From contig QZJO01000009.1 of the NCBI GenBank assembly GCA_003599755.1, positions 214,362 through 263,839 on the forward strand: a stretch of 49,478 bases of DNA. The letters run 5' to 3'. The stretch comes from Candidatus Parcubacteria bacterium. Lineage in GTDB: Bacteria; Patescibacteriota; Minisyncoccia; Sungbacterales; SURF-37. Under the pieces are notes generated by a model. The model ran no database searches. It saw nothing but the letters and a program-made list of their open reading frames with translations, and was not told the DNA's origin. The translations under genes and the position numbers were made by a program. This document shows, in pieces, positions 1 to 7,515 of the stretch. Within the stretch, counting starts at the first letter, position 1. Every line of letters starts with the position of its first letter.

Positions 1-195
1 GGACGGAATGCGCTCGCACAGGAGCGACTCCACGCCTGCTTTCAAGGTCAGCTGCGACAGCGGGCAGCCGCGGCAGGTGCCGAGCAAGCGGACGCGCACC
101 ACGCCGTCCGATACGCCGACGAATTCGATATCCCCGGCGTGGCGCGCGAGGAGCGGACGGATTTCAGCCAATGCGTGTTCGATCTGTTCTTCCAT
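1..195 (-). CDS. NifU C-terminal-domain protein (partial, runs off left edge)
   Basis: The reading frame starts at an ATG at 195 and continues off the window, giving 65 residues. It reads MEEQIEHALAEIRPLL followed by GTCRGCPLSQLTLKAGVE. That is the NifU-type Fe-S scaffold domain with its CxxC cluster motif (CRGC). Known members assemble and pass on [4Fe-4S] clusters. Here the domain stands alone, while the IscU-like half of NifU is a separate gene about 1.8 kb away on the same strand, beside the cysteine desulfurase. It was absent from the ORF track because it is cut by the window edge. The family call is firm; the exact C-terminus is not visible. Confidence 0.9.
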   Translation of the reverse strand, partial: MEEQIEHALAEIRPLLARHAGDIEFVGVSDGVVRVRLLGTCRGCPLSQLTLKAGVESLLCERIPS

Positions 196-209
196 GAATC
201 CCGACGATC

Positions 210-449
210 TTAGGATAACGAAGGACTGAAGCGGGCAAGCAGCATGAGCGCGATGAGACCCCATGCACACGCGAAGACGGTCACCACCCGCCCCTCTTTC
301 CGCAGATCCGGCTCAGAAAGCATCAATAATCCGACAATGATACCGCCGAATATGGGATTCAGCGTGGCAATCACCACGGCCCAGAAGAACCAGCGATTCT
401 TCCGAATGGATGCGCGTTCCCCGGCTGCGTGCTCCTGTTGATCTACCAT
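210..449 (-). CDS. small two-helix membrane protein
   Basis: This 79-residue protein starts at MVDQQEHAAG, not at the longer track start, which would overlap the superoxide dismutase gene. Two hydrophobic segments are visible: FFWAVVIATLNPIFGGIIVGLLML and VVTVFACAWGLIALMLLA. A short charged stretch (SEPDLRKEGR) lies between them, so it is probably a helical hairpin in the inner membrane. It lies 16 nt downstream of the superoxide dismutase gene on the same strand and 14 nt upstream of the NifU-type gene. No family was recognised; it may be a conserved patescibacterial hypothetical. Confidence 0.7.
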   Translation of the reverse strand: MVDQQEHAAGERASIRKNRWFFWAVVIATLNPIFGGIIVGLLMLSEPDLRKEGRVVTVFACAWGLIALMLLARFSPSLS

Positions 450-465
450 ACCGATGATGCATTGG

Positions 466-1044
466 TTACTGCGCCAGGCGGCCTGCGACGACTTGCCAAT
501 CGATCGCTTTGAAAAATGCTTCGATGTAATCGGCGCGCTTAATGCCATAGTCCAGCATATACGCGTGTTCGAACACATCAAGAATCAGAAGCGGCGTGCA
601 TCCGGCCAGATGCCCCATATCGTGCTCGTTTACCCAGACATTGAACACCTGCTTCCCCACCGGATCAAAATACAGCACTGCCCAGCCGATGCCGCGCATC
701 GCGCTTACTGCGCGGAAATCTTTCTCCCATTGCTCGAAGGAACCATAGGTGCGCATCAGTTCGGTTTTGAGCACGCCGTCGGCGAACGATGTGCCGGTTT
801 TTGCCATATTGCCGAAATAGAGCTCATGCAGGCGCACGCCATTCCATTCCCAGCCGAATCGCCGCTTTATCTCCGCATAGGCCTGCGTCCCCGCCTTTCC
901 TTCCTTCACCAACGCATCCAAATCTTGGAGCATGGTGTTCACGTTTTTCACATAGCCCTGGTACAGCGTGAAATGGTTTTGCAACAGCTGATCGCTGAAA
1001 CCGGGCGTGCCGAGCAGATGATCGAAATTTTTCGGTTCGTACAT
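466..1044 (-). CDS. sodA: Fe/Mn superoxide dismutase
   Basis: It dismutates superoxide to oxygen and hydrogen peroxide in the cytoplasm. The 192-residue protein begins MYEPKNFDHLLG. The longer track start adds only MATKSLTSA, which is not family-like. Expected metal ligands are visible: the N-terminal His in QNHFTLYQGYV, and Asp and His in LDVFEHAYMLDYG, close to the usual DVWEHAYY signature. WVNEHDMGHLAG is an additional recognisable block. Length is typical. Metal preference (Fe or Mn) cannot be read from sequence, so the symbol is provisional. Clustering with Fe-S assembly genes suggests a local oxidative-stress group. Confidence 0.93.
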   Translation of the reverse strand: MYEPKNFDHLLGTPGFSDQLLQNHFTLYQGYVKNVNTMLQDLDALVKEGKAGTQAYAEIKRRFGWEWNGVRLHELYFGNMAKTGTSFADGVLKTELMRTYGSFEQWEKDFRAVSAMRGIGWAVLYFDPVGKQVFNVWVNEHDMGHLAGCTPLLILDVFEHAYMLDYGIKRADYIEAFFKAIDWQVVAGRLAQ

Positions 1045-1104
1045 AGCACTCGTTAATGACTTAGTAGCCAATGACTCACTACCTTAAATGACGCAATGAC
1101 TCGC

Positions 1105-1401
1105 CTACGGATACAGCTGATTCCCTTCGTCATCGTATAAGTAAATCGCCTGCGTAGGGCAGGATTGCGCGGCGAGCATCAGGGTATCGTCGTCGATCGC
1201 CTGGTCTTCCAGTTCTTCGCGCTTGGTTTCATCCGAGGTCGGCGGCGCTTGCTTGCGGCGCAGCACGGCTTTGTTCTCGGCATCGAGCTCGAAGGTTGAG
1301 GGCGCGACTGCCACGCACGAGGCAGCGCCGATGCACAAATCCCGGCGCACGACCAGTTTCGCTACGCGCGATTTCTTTTGTCCGTTGGCTTGATTTTCCA
1401 T
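1105..1401 (-). CDS. ferredoxin with a three-cysteine cluster site
   Basis: This is a small electron-transfer protein of about 98 residues. The motif CIGAASCVAVAPSTF near the start and a distal SCPTQAIYLYD form one cluster site. The usual C-x2-C-x2-C has alanine in place of the second cysteine, so only three cysteines remain. That arrangement suits a [3Fe-4S] cluster or a [4Fe-4S] cluster with an outside ligand. I prefer the ATG at 1401 (MENQANGQKKS). The GTG at 1434 lies inside the SD region of the opposite gene and has no SD of its own. The C-terminal DDEGNQLYP is typical of small bacterial ferredoxins. Confidence 0.85.
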   Translation of the reverse strand: MENQANGQKKSRVAKLVVRRDLCIGAASCVAVAPSTFELDAENKAVLRRKQAPPTSDETKREELEDQAIDDDTLMLAAQSCPTQAIYLYDDEGNQLYP

Positions 1402-1454
1402 CTGATTCGGGGAAATATGATTGCGGCTGTTCACTTCAGATTTGAGGAGGGCAC

Positions 1455-1844
1455 ATGCCCCTGCTGAGCGAAGTACTCGGTTTCGTCGCGATCGTCGCCG
1501 TGGTGGTCGGACTCGGAAACGTGCAGCTCCTGATCCGCGCGGTCATCTGCGGCATGAGCTTGGTCATCGTCGGCTTCATCCTCGCCAGAACCCATCGCCT
1601 CGCCGAGCCGCATCTCCGGAAGCTCTTGACCGTTCGCGGCATGCCCACGCGCCTGCAACTCGTCGTCCTCGTGCCGCTCAATCTCGCTCTGATCGCCATC
1701 CCGAGTATCGGCGATGCGATCCTGGCGTGCCTCGTCGGACCATTCTACACGATGAGACTGCTGTACGCGTCGATCCGGTTCTGGCTGGCAACCGCCGGCA
1801 AGCAACTGGCGCGCACCGCGCTTTCCGTCCGCACCTGGCTCTAG
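1455..1844 (+). CDS. three-helix membrane protein, unknown
   Basis: The protein has 129 residues and a strong SD (gaggagg, five bases before ATG). Hydrophobic segments appear at about residues 5-45 (FVAIVAVVVGLGNVQLL and VICGMSLVIVGFIL) and 68-95 (LQLVVLVPLNLALIAI). It is transcribed divergently from the ferredoxin gene and followed by a clear hairpin terminator, so it is probably a one-gene unit. No family was recognised. The SD plus terminator arrangement recurs at other orphan genes in this window. Confidence 0.7.
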   Translation: MPLLSEVLGFVAIVAVVVGLGNVQLLIRAVICGMSLVIVGFILARTHRLAEPHLRKLLTVRGMPTRLQLVVLVPLNLALIAIPSIGDAILACLVGPFYTMRLLYASIRFWLATAGKQLARTALSVRTWL

Positions 1845-1878
1845 GAACGCCGTGTTCCCGGGGCTCCCTCCTCCGCTC

Positions 1879-1910
1879 GCGACCCTTCAGCCGAAGGGTC
1901 GCGTATCTTT
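1879..1910 (+). terminator. intrinsic terminator after membrane-protein gene
   Basis: A perfect 10-bp stem GCGACCCTTC/GAAGGGTCGC with loop AGCC is followed by a short T-rich tail (gtatctttt). It lies 34 nt after the stop at 1844. Confidence 0.75.
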
Positions 1911-1977
1911 TAAGAACTATCCGTAGTATTTCTCCGTCGCCCCGTTCCGGCACTCCCCTTGCGGGAACATAGTATGG

Positions 1978-2652
1978 CTAACCATAATACTTTTCCTTAT
2001 AAAACCGGATCAGCTGTTCGATCTCCGGGATCAGGTCCGGCGAACCGATGCCGACCTTCAATTTCTTCTGTACGGCATCCAAGTCCGTCGCGCCCTCTAG
2101 TACCGCTTCTTCAATGTCATGATCGGTAATGTTCAGCGTAGGGTCAATGACGCGCGCACCCTCCACAATCACCCGCTCATGCTGCCCGCTGCGATGGAAA
2201 TAGTCGTTGGCCGCTTTGCGAAACGCCTTGTCCGCGAGCACCGAGCAATGGATCTTCCGGTTCGGCAGTCCGCCGAGGCGCTTCATGATGTCTTGCGGCT
2301 TAACCTTGAGCGCATCGGCGATCGGCAAGCCGCCGTTCTCGGTCACCATCACGGAAAACATCGACGTCGCGGCAATGGCCGAGGCGCAGCCGAACGTGCG
2401 CCACTTCAGATTCTCAACGCGCTCGGTCCCCGAATCGATCTTGAGCCAAATTTTCATCATGTCGCCGCATGCCGGCGAGCCGACCATGCCGATGCCGTTG
2501 AACTGCGCCTCGTCCGGATCCTCTAACATAAGATTTTGCGGATTGAAAAAGTGTTCTTTGACGATGTCGCTGTAGTACCATCGTTCACCGGTGTACTGAT
2601 TCATTACATCGGCCGGCTGTTTTACTTCTTTTTTCTGCGATGGGCTTGACAT
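1978..2652 (-). CDS. nifU: NifU-type Fe-S scaffold: IscU domain plus cysteine-free Bfd-like domain
   Basis: The first ~150 residues are an IscU-like scaffold with the three cluster cysteines in GSPACGDMM, TFGCASAIAATS and KIHCSVLADKA. It builds transient Fe-S clusters with sulfur from NifS. The tail (about 165-224), ITDHDIEEAVLEGATDLDAVQKKL then GSPDLIPEIEQLI, follows the spacing of the central Bfd-like [2Fe-2S] domain of NifU. However, every cluster cysteine is replaced: CxC is gone and CGSC reads SPDL. The third NifU domain is a separate gene at the left edge. It follows nifS on the same strand with one small gene between. The IscU call is firm; the Bfd homology is my inference from pattern. 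Confidence 0.9.
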   Translation of the reverse strand: MSSPSQKKEVKQPADVMNQYTGERWYYSDIVKEHFFNPQNLMLEDPDEAQFNGIGMVGSPACGDMMKIWLKIDSGTERVENLKWRTFGCASAIAATSMFSVMVTENGGLPIADALKVKPQDIMKRLGGLPNRKIHCSVLADKAFRKAANDYFHRSGQHERVIVEGARVIDPTLNITDHDIEEAVLEGATDLDAVQKKLKVGIGSPDLIPEIEQLIRFYKEKYYG

Positions 2653-2667
2653 GGAGGAATTTTTACC

Positions 2668-3039
2668 TTAAGTATTCGTGCATGGGGCGAGAAAGTCGTG
2701 AGGTGTAGTACCGTGGAAGTCATCAAGGAGATCCGAGTCACTGTTCTCGACGGTCCGCCGGAGCTTCATCTGCAGATCGAGAGCGGCCTGGCTGCATGTC
2801 CAGGCCTCCCGCGGCCGGAACAGCCGCCATCGGTCTACCGGACCCAGCACATCCGGGTTCCCGAGCATCGGCTCGAGGAGGTCCTCGCTGTCATCAGGAG
2901 GAAGCAGAACGCGGTTCCCGGTCGCCACCACGCCCAGATAACCGTCGTGGACGCGCCCGTCCCAGTCCCAACCTCTTACCCTCACCCCGTTCTTCCCGCT
3001 CTTCAGGAGCTGCCCCGCGCCGCGTAGCACGCTGCGCAT
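2668..3039 (-). CDS. hypothetical protein between nifS and nifU
   Basis: The product has 123 residues and is not recognised. I chose the minus strand over the overlapping plus ORF 2698-3027. A GGAG sits eight bases before this ATG, the gene lies in line with nifS and nifU, and its product has a normal composition (for example VRVRGWDWDGRVHDGYLGVV). The plus ORF is rich in Pro and His. A WDWDG/VHDGYLG stretch may be a small beta barrel. The stop lies 15 nt before the nifU start, so it could be co-transcribed. Function unknown. Confidence 0.55.
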   Translation of the reverse strand: MRSVLRGAGQLLKSGKNGVRVRGWDWDGRVHDGYLGVVATGNRVLLPPDDSEDLLEPMLGNPDVLGPVDRWRLFRPREAWTCSQAALDLQMKLRRTVENSDSDLLDDFHGTTPHDFLAPCTNT

Positions 3040-3049
3040 CCCTTTTGCT

Positions 3050-3083
3050 CCGCCTCGGCCCGTGCGCCGGGGCGGACTTTTTT
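3050..3083 (+). terminator. GC-rich hairpin with T-run, plus orientation
   Basis: The stem CCGCCTCGG/CCGGGGCGG (one wobble pair) is followed by ACTTTTTT on the plus strand. No plus-strand gene obviously ends here. On the minus strand the hairpin sits in the nifS to downstream-gene spacer without a T-run after it, so its role there may be mRNA processing or stability. Confidence 0.5.
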
Positions 3084-3085
3084 AA

Positions 3086-4354
3086 TTATTTGTACGTGCG
3101 GCCGCCGACTTTTATCTTTGAGCCTTGTCCGGCAAACGCTTCGGGGTGCGATACTTCCGTTTGGCCGACTTCCATTTTGATCGGACTGATCGCGCGAAGC
3201 TTCTCGACGATCTCCGGAAACACGTCCATCAGATAATCCAAATCCTCTTTCGCAGTCGAGCGGCCGAGCGTAAAGCGCAGGGAGCTGTGCGCATACTCAT
3301 ACGGCCGGCCGATCGCGAGAATCACATGCGACGGATCGAGCGTGGTCGAAGTGCAAGCCGAGCCGGTCGAGATCGCGATGCCCTTGGCGTCCAAATACAG
3401 AATCACGGCCTCGCCCTCGATATCGAGCACCGACACGTTGATGTTGGACGGCAGACGCGTGGTCGGGTGCCCGTTCAGCACGGTTTTCGGAATTTCGGTC
3501 GTAAGCCGCTGGATCAGATAATCGCGCAATTCCGTCAGGCGCGCAGATTCAGCTTCGCGCTCGGCCTCGGCGATTTCCAGCGCCTTGGCAAAGCCCACGA
3601 TCAGCGGCACGTTTTCCGTGCCCGAACGCAAATTCTGCTCCTGCCCGCCGCCCTGGAATATCGGCTGCAATCGCGTACCCGAGCGGACATACAAGCATCC
3701 GGATCCTTTCGGTCCGTAGATTTTGCCGCCGTTGACGCTCATGAGATCCACGCCGAGCGCTGCGGTCGAGAGCGGCAGGAAGCCCGCTGCCTGCGATGCG
3801 TCGCAGTGAAACGAAATCGGCAGCACGCCGCCGCCCTGCGCGCGTTCATTTCGGACTCGTTTGACGATCGCGCCGATCTCGGCGATCGGCTGGATCGTGC
3901 CGATCTCGTTGTTCGCATACATCACCGAGACGAGCACCGTGTGCGGCCGGATGGCTTTCTCGACCGCCTTGGGATCCACGATACCGTCTTCGCCGATCGG
4001 CAAAAACGTTACTTCCCAGCCGTCGCGCTCCAGCGCTTCGAACGAACGGAGCCCCGCGTGGTGTTCGAACGCCGTGGTGATCAGATGCTTCCCCGGATGC
4101 AGCCGCGCGGTGCCGAGGATCGCGATGTTATCTGCCTCGGTTCCGCCGGCGGTAAATATGATTTCGCTCGGCCGCGAGCCGAAAATCTTGGCCACGGTTT
4201 CGCGGGCCTCATCCACGGCGGCTTTCGCAAGCCGGCCCTGGCGATAGAGCGCCGCGGGATTGCCGTAGCGCGCGTCCCAAAACGGCTCCATCGCGGCTTT
4301 GACGCGCGGATCCATCGGGGTTGCGGCGGCATGATCGAGATAAATTTCTTTCAT
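3086..4354 (-). CDS. nifS: cysteine desulfurase, NifS/IscS family
   Basis: This PLP enzyme removes sulfur from cysteine and passes it to the NifU/IscU scaffold. The N-terminus MKEIYLDHAAATPMDP is classical. Other visible motifs are TAGGTEADN, FEHHAGL (His stacking on PLP), MYANNEIGTIQP, the PLP-lysine region NGGKIYGPKGSG, RSGTENVP, and the sulfur-carrying cysteine loop STGSACTS. Its 422 residues include about 20 extra at the C-terminus (QTEVSHPEAFAGQGSK). The start codon overlaps the stop of the upstream Rrf2 gene by four bases (ATGA), so the two are probably translationally coupled. Confidence 0.96.
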   Translation of the reverse strand: MKEIYLDHAAATPMDPRVKAAMEPFWDARYGNPAALYRQGRLAKAAVDEARETVAKIFGSRPSEIIFTAGGTEADNIAILGTARLHPGKHLITTAFEHHAGLRSFEALERDGWEVTFLPIGEDGIVDPKAVEKAIRPHTVLVSVMYANNEIGTIQPIAEIGAIVKRVRNERAQGGGVLPISFHCDASQAAGFLPLSTAALGVDLMSVNGGKIYGPKGSGCLYVRSGTRLQPIFQGGGQEQNLRSGTENVPLIVGFAKALEIAEAEREAESARLTELRDYLIQRLTTEIPKTVLNGHPTTRLPSNINVSVLDIEGEAVILYLDAKGIAISTGSACTSTTLDPSHVILAIGRPYEYAHSSLRFTLGRSTAKEDLDYLMDVFPEIVEKLRAISPIKMEVGQTEVSHPEAFAGQGSKIKVGGRTYK

Positions 4355-4755
4355 GAAAGTTTCGCGACCGTCATTTTATTGAGTGCCGATTCAACGTCGC
4401 GCGCGACGCGCTCCCATGCCGCGCGCGTGTCGCACGAGGCATCATCCGGGCAAGGACAGAGCTGCTCGGAGCGCAGGCATCCGAGCGCGAGCGGCTGCTC
4501 GCCGAAGAGCTTCGCCACCCCGCCGAGCGAAAGCTTCTTCGGGTCGCGGAGCAATCGGTATCCCCCGGCGGCGCCCGCTTTGGCGCCGATAATATTCTTT
4601 TTGCGGAGCGTCCCCGCGACTTTTTCCAAAAACGGCAGCGGCAGGCGCTCTTTGGCCGCGATCGCGCGCAGCGAAACATGCTTCCCCGAGGCAAAGCTCG
4701 GCTTAAGCGCGGCAAGGAGGATGCAGGCGTAATCGATTTTACGCGAAATGCGCAT
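4351..4755 (-). CDS. Rrf2-family regulator with cysteine cluster (IscR-like)
   Basis: The 134-residue winged-helix repressor starts MRISRKIDYACILLAAL, as Rrf2 proteins do, with the wing at KAGAAGGYRL. The C-terminal region LGCLRSEQLCPCPDDASC carries enough cysteines to bind an Fe-S cluster, as IscR does. It probably senses cluster status and controls the nifS operon that it heads and overlaps. A 25-bp inverted repeat lies 10 nt upstream of its start and would serve for autoregulation. The family is certain; the sensed signal is inferred from context. Confidence 0.92.
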   Translation of the reverse strand: MRISRKIDYACILLAALKPSFASGKHVSLRAIAAKERLPLPFLEKVAGTLRKKNIIGAKAGAAGGYRLLRDPKKLSLGGVAKLFGEQPLALGCLRSEQLCPCPDDASCDTRAAWERVARDVESALNKMTVAKLS

Positions 4756-4765
4756 GGGCTCGGAT

Positions 4766-4790
4766 AATTCGGATCGCTATGGTCCGAATT
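4766..4790. promoter_or_regulatory. candidate Rrf2/IscR-type operator
   Basis: AATTCGGA - 9 nt - TCCGAATT is a perfect 8-bp inverted repeat spanning 25 bp, immediately upstream of the Rrf2 gene. IscR type 1 sites are also palindromes of about 25 bp, so autorepression is likely. Confidence 0.65.
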
Positions 4791-4959
4791 CCAGCATAAT
4801 CCTCTGCATTGCACGGTCAAGTTGACGCATGCTCTGACGCGCGAAATCGCTGCAAGGGGATCAGCCATACATCCGTCGTCTCTGCGGCGAAACAGAATCG
4901 CATCGTCGCCGGTACCACATGCGGCGAGCGAAAAACGGTTCTTTCGGAAAGGAGAGTCC

Positions 4960-5640
4960 ATGAAGCTTCGGGATGTAACGACGCTGCCGCGGAACATCGG
5001 CCGAGCAGCGCTGGAGTTCAGCGTCCGACCTCATGCGCCCCTGGCCGTGGGGCAGGTCATCACGCTGCCGTATGAAGACGACGCCGAGCTCCTGCCGTTC
5101 GGCAGCCGTGGCGAATTCTTTTACGTGCGCCCGCGGTTTCGCGCGGTCTACTACGGCTCCGGCGGCGGGGCCGCGCCGTTCGTGGCCTATATCCCGCGCG
5201 GATTCCTTCGCGTCTTCCGCCAATGGGGCGAACAGCGATTCCGCGCCCTGCTTGCGGCCGTGCGCGAACCTTTCGTCATCCGGGCCGCACAAGAGCGCTG
5301 GGGTACGCAAAAGACCCTCGTCTACGGCGACGTCTACGCTTACCCCCTCCCCTGGCTCTGGGATAAGTTTCTCGAGCTGGGTTGGCATGAGCTCGGAACC
5401 GCCTGCAACGCCGGCAAAGACCAGATACACCGGACTCTCGACGATACGCGCTGGATGGTGGTCGGCTGCTCGGCACGCATCAAGGATGCCGATCGCAAAT
5501 TCATCACCCAGGGCGCCGGAGAGTTTCTCGTGTTCTCAGGCTCGCTCCGGCGCGCGGGCATAACCGCGGAATACCTCGAAGGACCGCACATCATCGCCGT
5601 GGCGCGCATCGTGTTCGAGCCGCCAATCAAGTACGCGTAG
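4960..5640 (+). CDS. hypothetical protein, 226 aa
   Basis: The start MKLRDVTTLPRN is set by a strong SD (ggaaaggag), overriding the longer track ORF. The protein is soluble, rich in aromatic residues and glycine (FYVRPRFRAVYYGSGGG, PLPWLWDKFLELGWHELG). It shows no membrane segment and no motif I can assign. A perfect hairpin terminator follows, so it is probably monocistronic. It is divergent from the Rrf2 operon, with about 200 nt between that contain the palindromic operator. Confidence 0.7.
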   Translation: MKLRDVTTLPRNIGRAALEFSVRPHAPLAVGQVITLPYEDDAELLPFGSRGEFFYVRPRFRAVYYGSGGGAAPFVAYIPRGFLRVFRQWGEQRFRALLAAVREPFVIRAAQERWGTQKTLVYGDVYAYPLPWLWDKFLELGWHELGTACNAGKDQIHRTLDDTRWMVVGCSARIKDADRKFITQGAGEFLVFSGSLRRAGITAEYLEGPHIIAVARIVFEPPIKYA

Positions 5641-5651
5641 ACAACGCAATT

Positions 5652-5688
5652 CCCCGGTCTGCCCAGAGCGGACCGGGGATCGCTTTTT
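5652..5688 (+). terminator. intrinsic terminator
   Basis: CCCCGGTC/GACCGGGG stem with an 11-nt loop, then atcgcTTTTT. It lies 12 nt after the stop at 5640. Confidence 0.85.
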
Positions 5689-5700
5689 GGCATCGCCGGA

Positions 5701-6255
5701 TCAGACCGGTATGGTGGCGATCGTCATGTAGCGCGCGCCACCCGGCGCGCGCTCGGATTCCATCACGCTGACCTCCCCCACTGGCGCGACCAGGCGCACC
5801 TCCTCGAGCACGTTCATTTTTACTTCGAGCTCGGTCAGCGCGCCGGGCTCAAATCGCGCAAGCGTCACATGGGCATTCCGCTCACGCTCGTCCGCTTCGA
5901 ACGGCGGCATGCCGGACGTTTCCTTCCATATTTCGCCGATACGCTCGGCTAGCTTCCCAAGTTCCGGCGGCGTGGGGCCGGAAAGCCATATCATGCGGCT
6001 CGGCTGGTTCGGCGGCGCGAGCATGATTTTATCGAACCGAAAAGAAAACGCCCCGCCGAGGCGCGCGTTGCGCAGCGCGGCGACCAAAGCATCGCATTGG
6101 GCATCATCCAAACCGACGGGCGGGATGACCGTCACGTGCCACTGTTCTTCCGGAATCCACCGCAACGGCAGCCAGCGCCATTGCTGAATAAGCTCGGCGA
6201 GCTTGGCTTTCAGATCTGGGGGAAGCTCGATGGCGATGAAAATCCGGCGCTCCAT
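5701..6255 (-). CDS. thpR: RNA 2',3'-cyclic phosphodiesterase (2H family)
   Basis: This 184-residue 2H phosphoesterase opens 2',3'-cyclic phosphates and was earlier called 2'-5' RNA ligase. It starts MERRIFIAIELPPDLKAKL, a classical ThpR start. Both catalytic HxT motifs are present: WHVTVIPPVG near residue 40 and AHVTLARF near residue 130. A -10-like TACGAT ends six bases before the ATG and no SD is visible, so the transcript may be leaderless. Confidence 0.92.
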   Translation of the reverse strand: MERRIFIAIELPPDLKAKLAELIQQWRWLPLRWIPEEQWHVTVIPPVGLDDAQCDALVAALRNARLGGAFSFRFDKIMLAPPNQPSRMIWLSGPTPPELGKLAERIGEIWKETSGMPPFEADERERNAHVTLARFEPGALTELEVKMNVLEEVRLVAPVGEVSVMESERAPGGARYMTIATIPV

Positions 6256-6281
6256 GGATAGATCGTAGCATGGCGTCTCAT

Positions 6282-6320
6282 CAAAAAGTGAAGACCGCTC
6301 GGCTGCTGCCGAGCGGTCTT
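6282..6320 (-). terminator. intrinsic terminator after the 63-aa gene
   Basis: A perfect 13-bp stem AAGACCGCTCGGC/GCCGAGCGGTCTT with a 4-nt loop. On the minus strand it is followed by cacTTTTTGA. It lies about 100 nt after the small gene 6417-6608. Confidence 0.85.
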
Positions 6321-6416
6321 GAAAATGCAGGGTTGGTGTCTACGGAGCGCCGAGATTAAAATCGAACCGCTCCGAGCTATCGAGCCGCGGAGCGGTGAAC
6401 GCTGCCCTGATCTTCC

Positions 6417-6608
6417 CTATCGATCGCGAAGGATCGCCTCGACGATAGCGGGATCTTCCTTGTCGATCCACCTTCTTTCGCCTCGATCGTCGCAGACGAA
6501 GTACTTCGTTGACGTCTCATCGATGACTCTCCAGTCGTGGAGACTGGCATGTTTTCGGTCATCAACGTCCGTGTCGTACATCACATCGTAACGGACGAAA
6601 CGCGCCAT
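6417..6608 (-). CDS. small hypothetical protein, 63 aa
   Basis: The start MARFVRYDVMYD is fixed by AGGAGG five bases upstream. The product is acidic and hydrophilic (DTDVDDRKH, CDDRGERRWIDKEDP) with no membrane segment. It has its own SD and terminator, so it is a self-contained unit. Not recognised. Confidence 0.7.
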   Translation of the reverse strand: MARFVRYDVMYDTDVDDRKHASLHDWRVIDETSTKYFVCDDRGERRWIDKEDPAIVEAILRDR

Positions 6609-6648
6609 CGGCACCTCCTGCTACGGTTTGATATACTGCATCAACTCC

Positions 6649-7305
6649 TTACGGCACAATCTGCAGCGCCAGTTCTTCGAGGTGGTCAACCACGAGCGCC
6701 GCGCCCGCTTCCGTGAGCACGTCGCGCGTATCATACCCGCGCGTCATGCCGATCGGGATGAGCCCCGCGGCGCGCGCGTCTTGCATGTCGCAGGCAAGAT
6801 CGCCGACGTAGCAAGCCGCGCGGAACGGGATGGCGAGCGCGAGGCAGGCGTCTTCGAGCAGCCGCACTTTCGGCCTGCCGAAGCTCGAGACGACGTGCGC
6901 GAAGTACTCGTGGATGCCGTGCTTCACGAACCACTCGAACTGCAGCTGGATGCGCACGCCGCTGACGACGAACGCGGGAAGCCCGCAGGTATCGATGTAC
7001 GCGAGGAACGAAGCCACGTCATCGAACGGCGCGGTCGCGTCCTCGGCATACTGCAGAATGCCGCGGTACACTTCGGTGATTCGTTCGACCGTATGGCTGA
7101 CGCCGCAAGAGCGGTAGAATCCGAGAAAGTCGTGCGAATACTGCCGCACCCACTGCACGTAGCTTGGCGGCGTACCGCCGAGCGTTACGATGGTCTGAGC
7201 CAGCGTCCGATACGCCAGATACGCCGTATCCCGCTGCACGCCGTCGATGTCCAACCCGACGGCGCAAATCTCGACCGGACCTTCGGGCAAGAACAGTGTT
7301 GGCAC
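6649..7305 (-). CDS. HAD-superfamily phosphatase-like protein
   Basis: The protein has 218 residues and a GTG start with a near-perfect SD (aaaggagg). HAD motifs are visible: motif I GLDIDGVQRDT (nucleophile Asp and DxD), motif II VVSG, a conserved lysine in FGRPKVRLL, and motif IV YVGDLACDMQDARAAG. An alpha-helical cap lies between motifs I and II, as in phosphoglycolate phosphatase-type enzymes. Substrate unknown. Motif I lacks the usual Thr/Val after DxDG (it reads DGVQRDT), a mild departure. The call to superfamily is secure, not to reaction. Confidence 0.85.
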   Translation of the reverse strand: MPTLFLPEGPVEICAVGLDIDGVQRDTAYLAYRTLAQTIVTLGGTPPSYVQWVRQYSHDFLGFYRSCGVSHTVERITEVYRGILQYAEDATAPFDDVASFLAYIDTCGLPAFVVSGVRIQLQFEWFVKHGIHEYFAHVVSSFGRPKVRLLEDACLALAIPFRAACYVGDLACDMQDARAAGLIPIGMTRGYDTRDVLTEAGAALVVDHLEELALQIVP

Positions 7306-7472
7306 GGTGGCCTCCTTTCGCTGATTTGGTTATTGGAGTTGCTTGGCCGCAGCTGAACGCAACGCGTGCGTGCAATTGGGGCCAAAAAAACCGATGAAAA
7401 GAGCAGTGCTAAAGTAGCATGTTTTGCTGATAAGTCAACCCGAGCTGCTGCAAACTTATATAAATATTGTAA

Positions 7473-7497
7473 CCGCCCCGTGCAGCGCACGGGGCGG
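7473..7497 (-). terminator. hairpin terminator after gene 7516-7944
   Basis: An 11-bp perfect stem CCGCCCCGTGC/GCACGGGGCGG with loop AGC. On the minus strand it is followed by ttacaatatttat, a weak U-tract. Confidence 0.65.
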
Positions 7498-7515
7498 AGT
7501 GATGCCGAACGAACT

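Noticed and set aside
2698-3027. Plus-strand ORF of 109 aa opposite the nifS-nifU spacer gene, followed by a T-run hairpin
   Set aside because: No convincing SD and a Pro/His-rich product; the minus ORF has an SD and fits the operon. The plus hairpin keeps some doubt.
3125-4732. 535-aa plus ORF antisense to nifS and the Rrf2 gene
   Set aside because: Shadow frame of high-GC genes; Arg/His-rich product without motifs.
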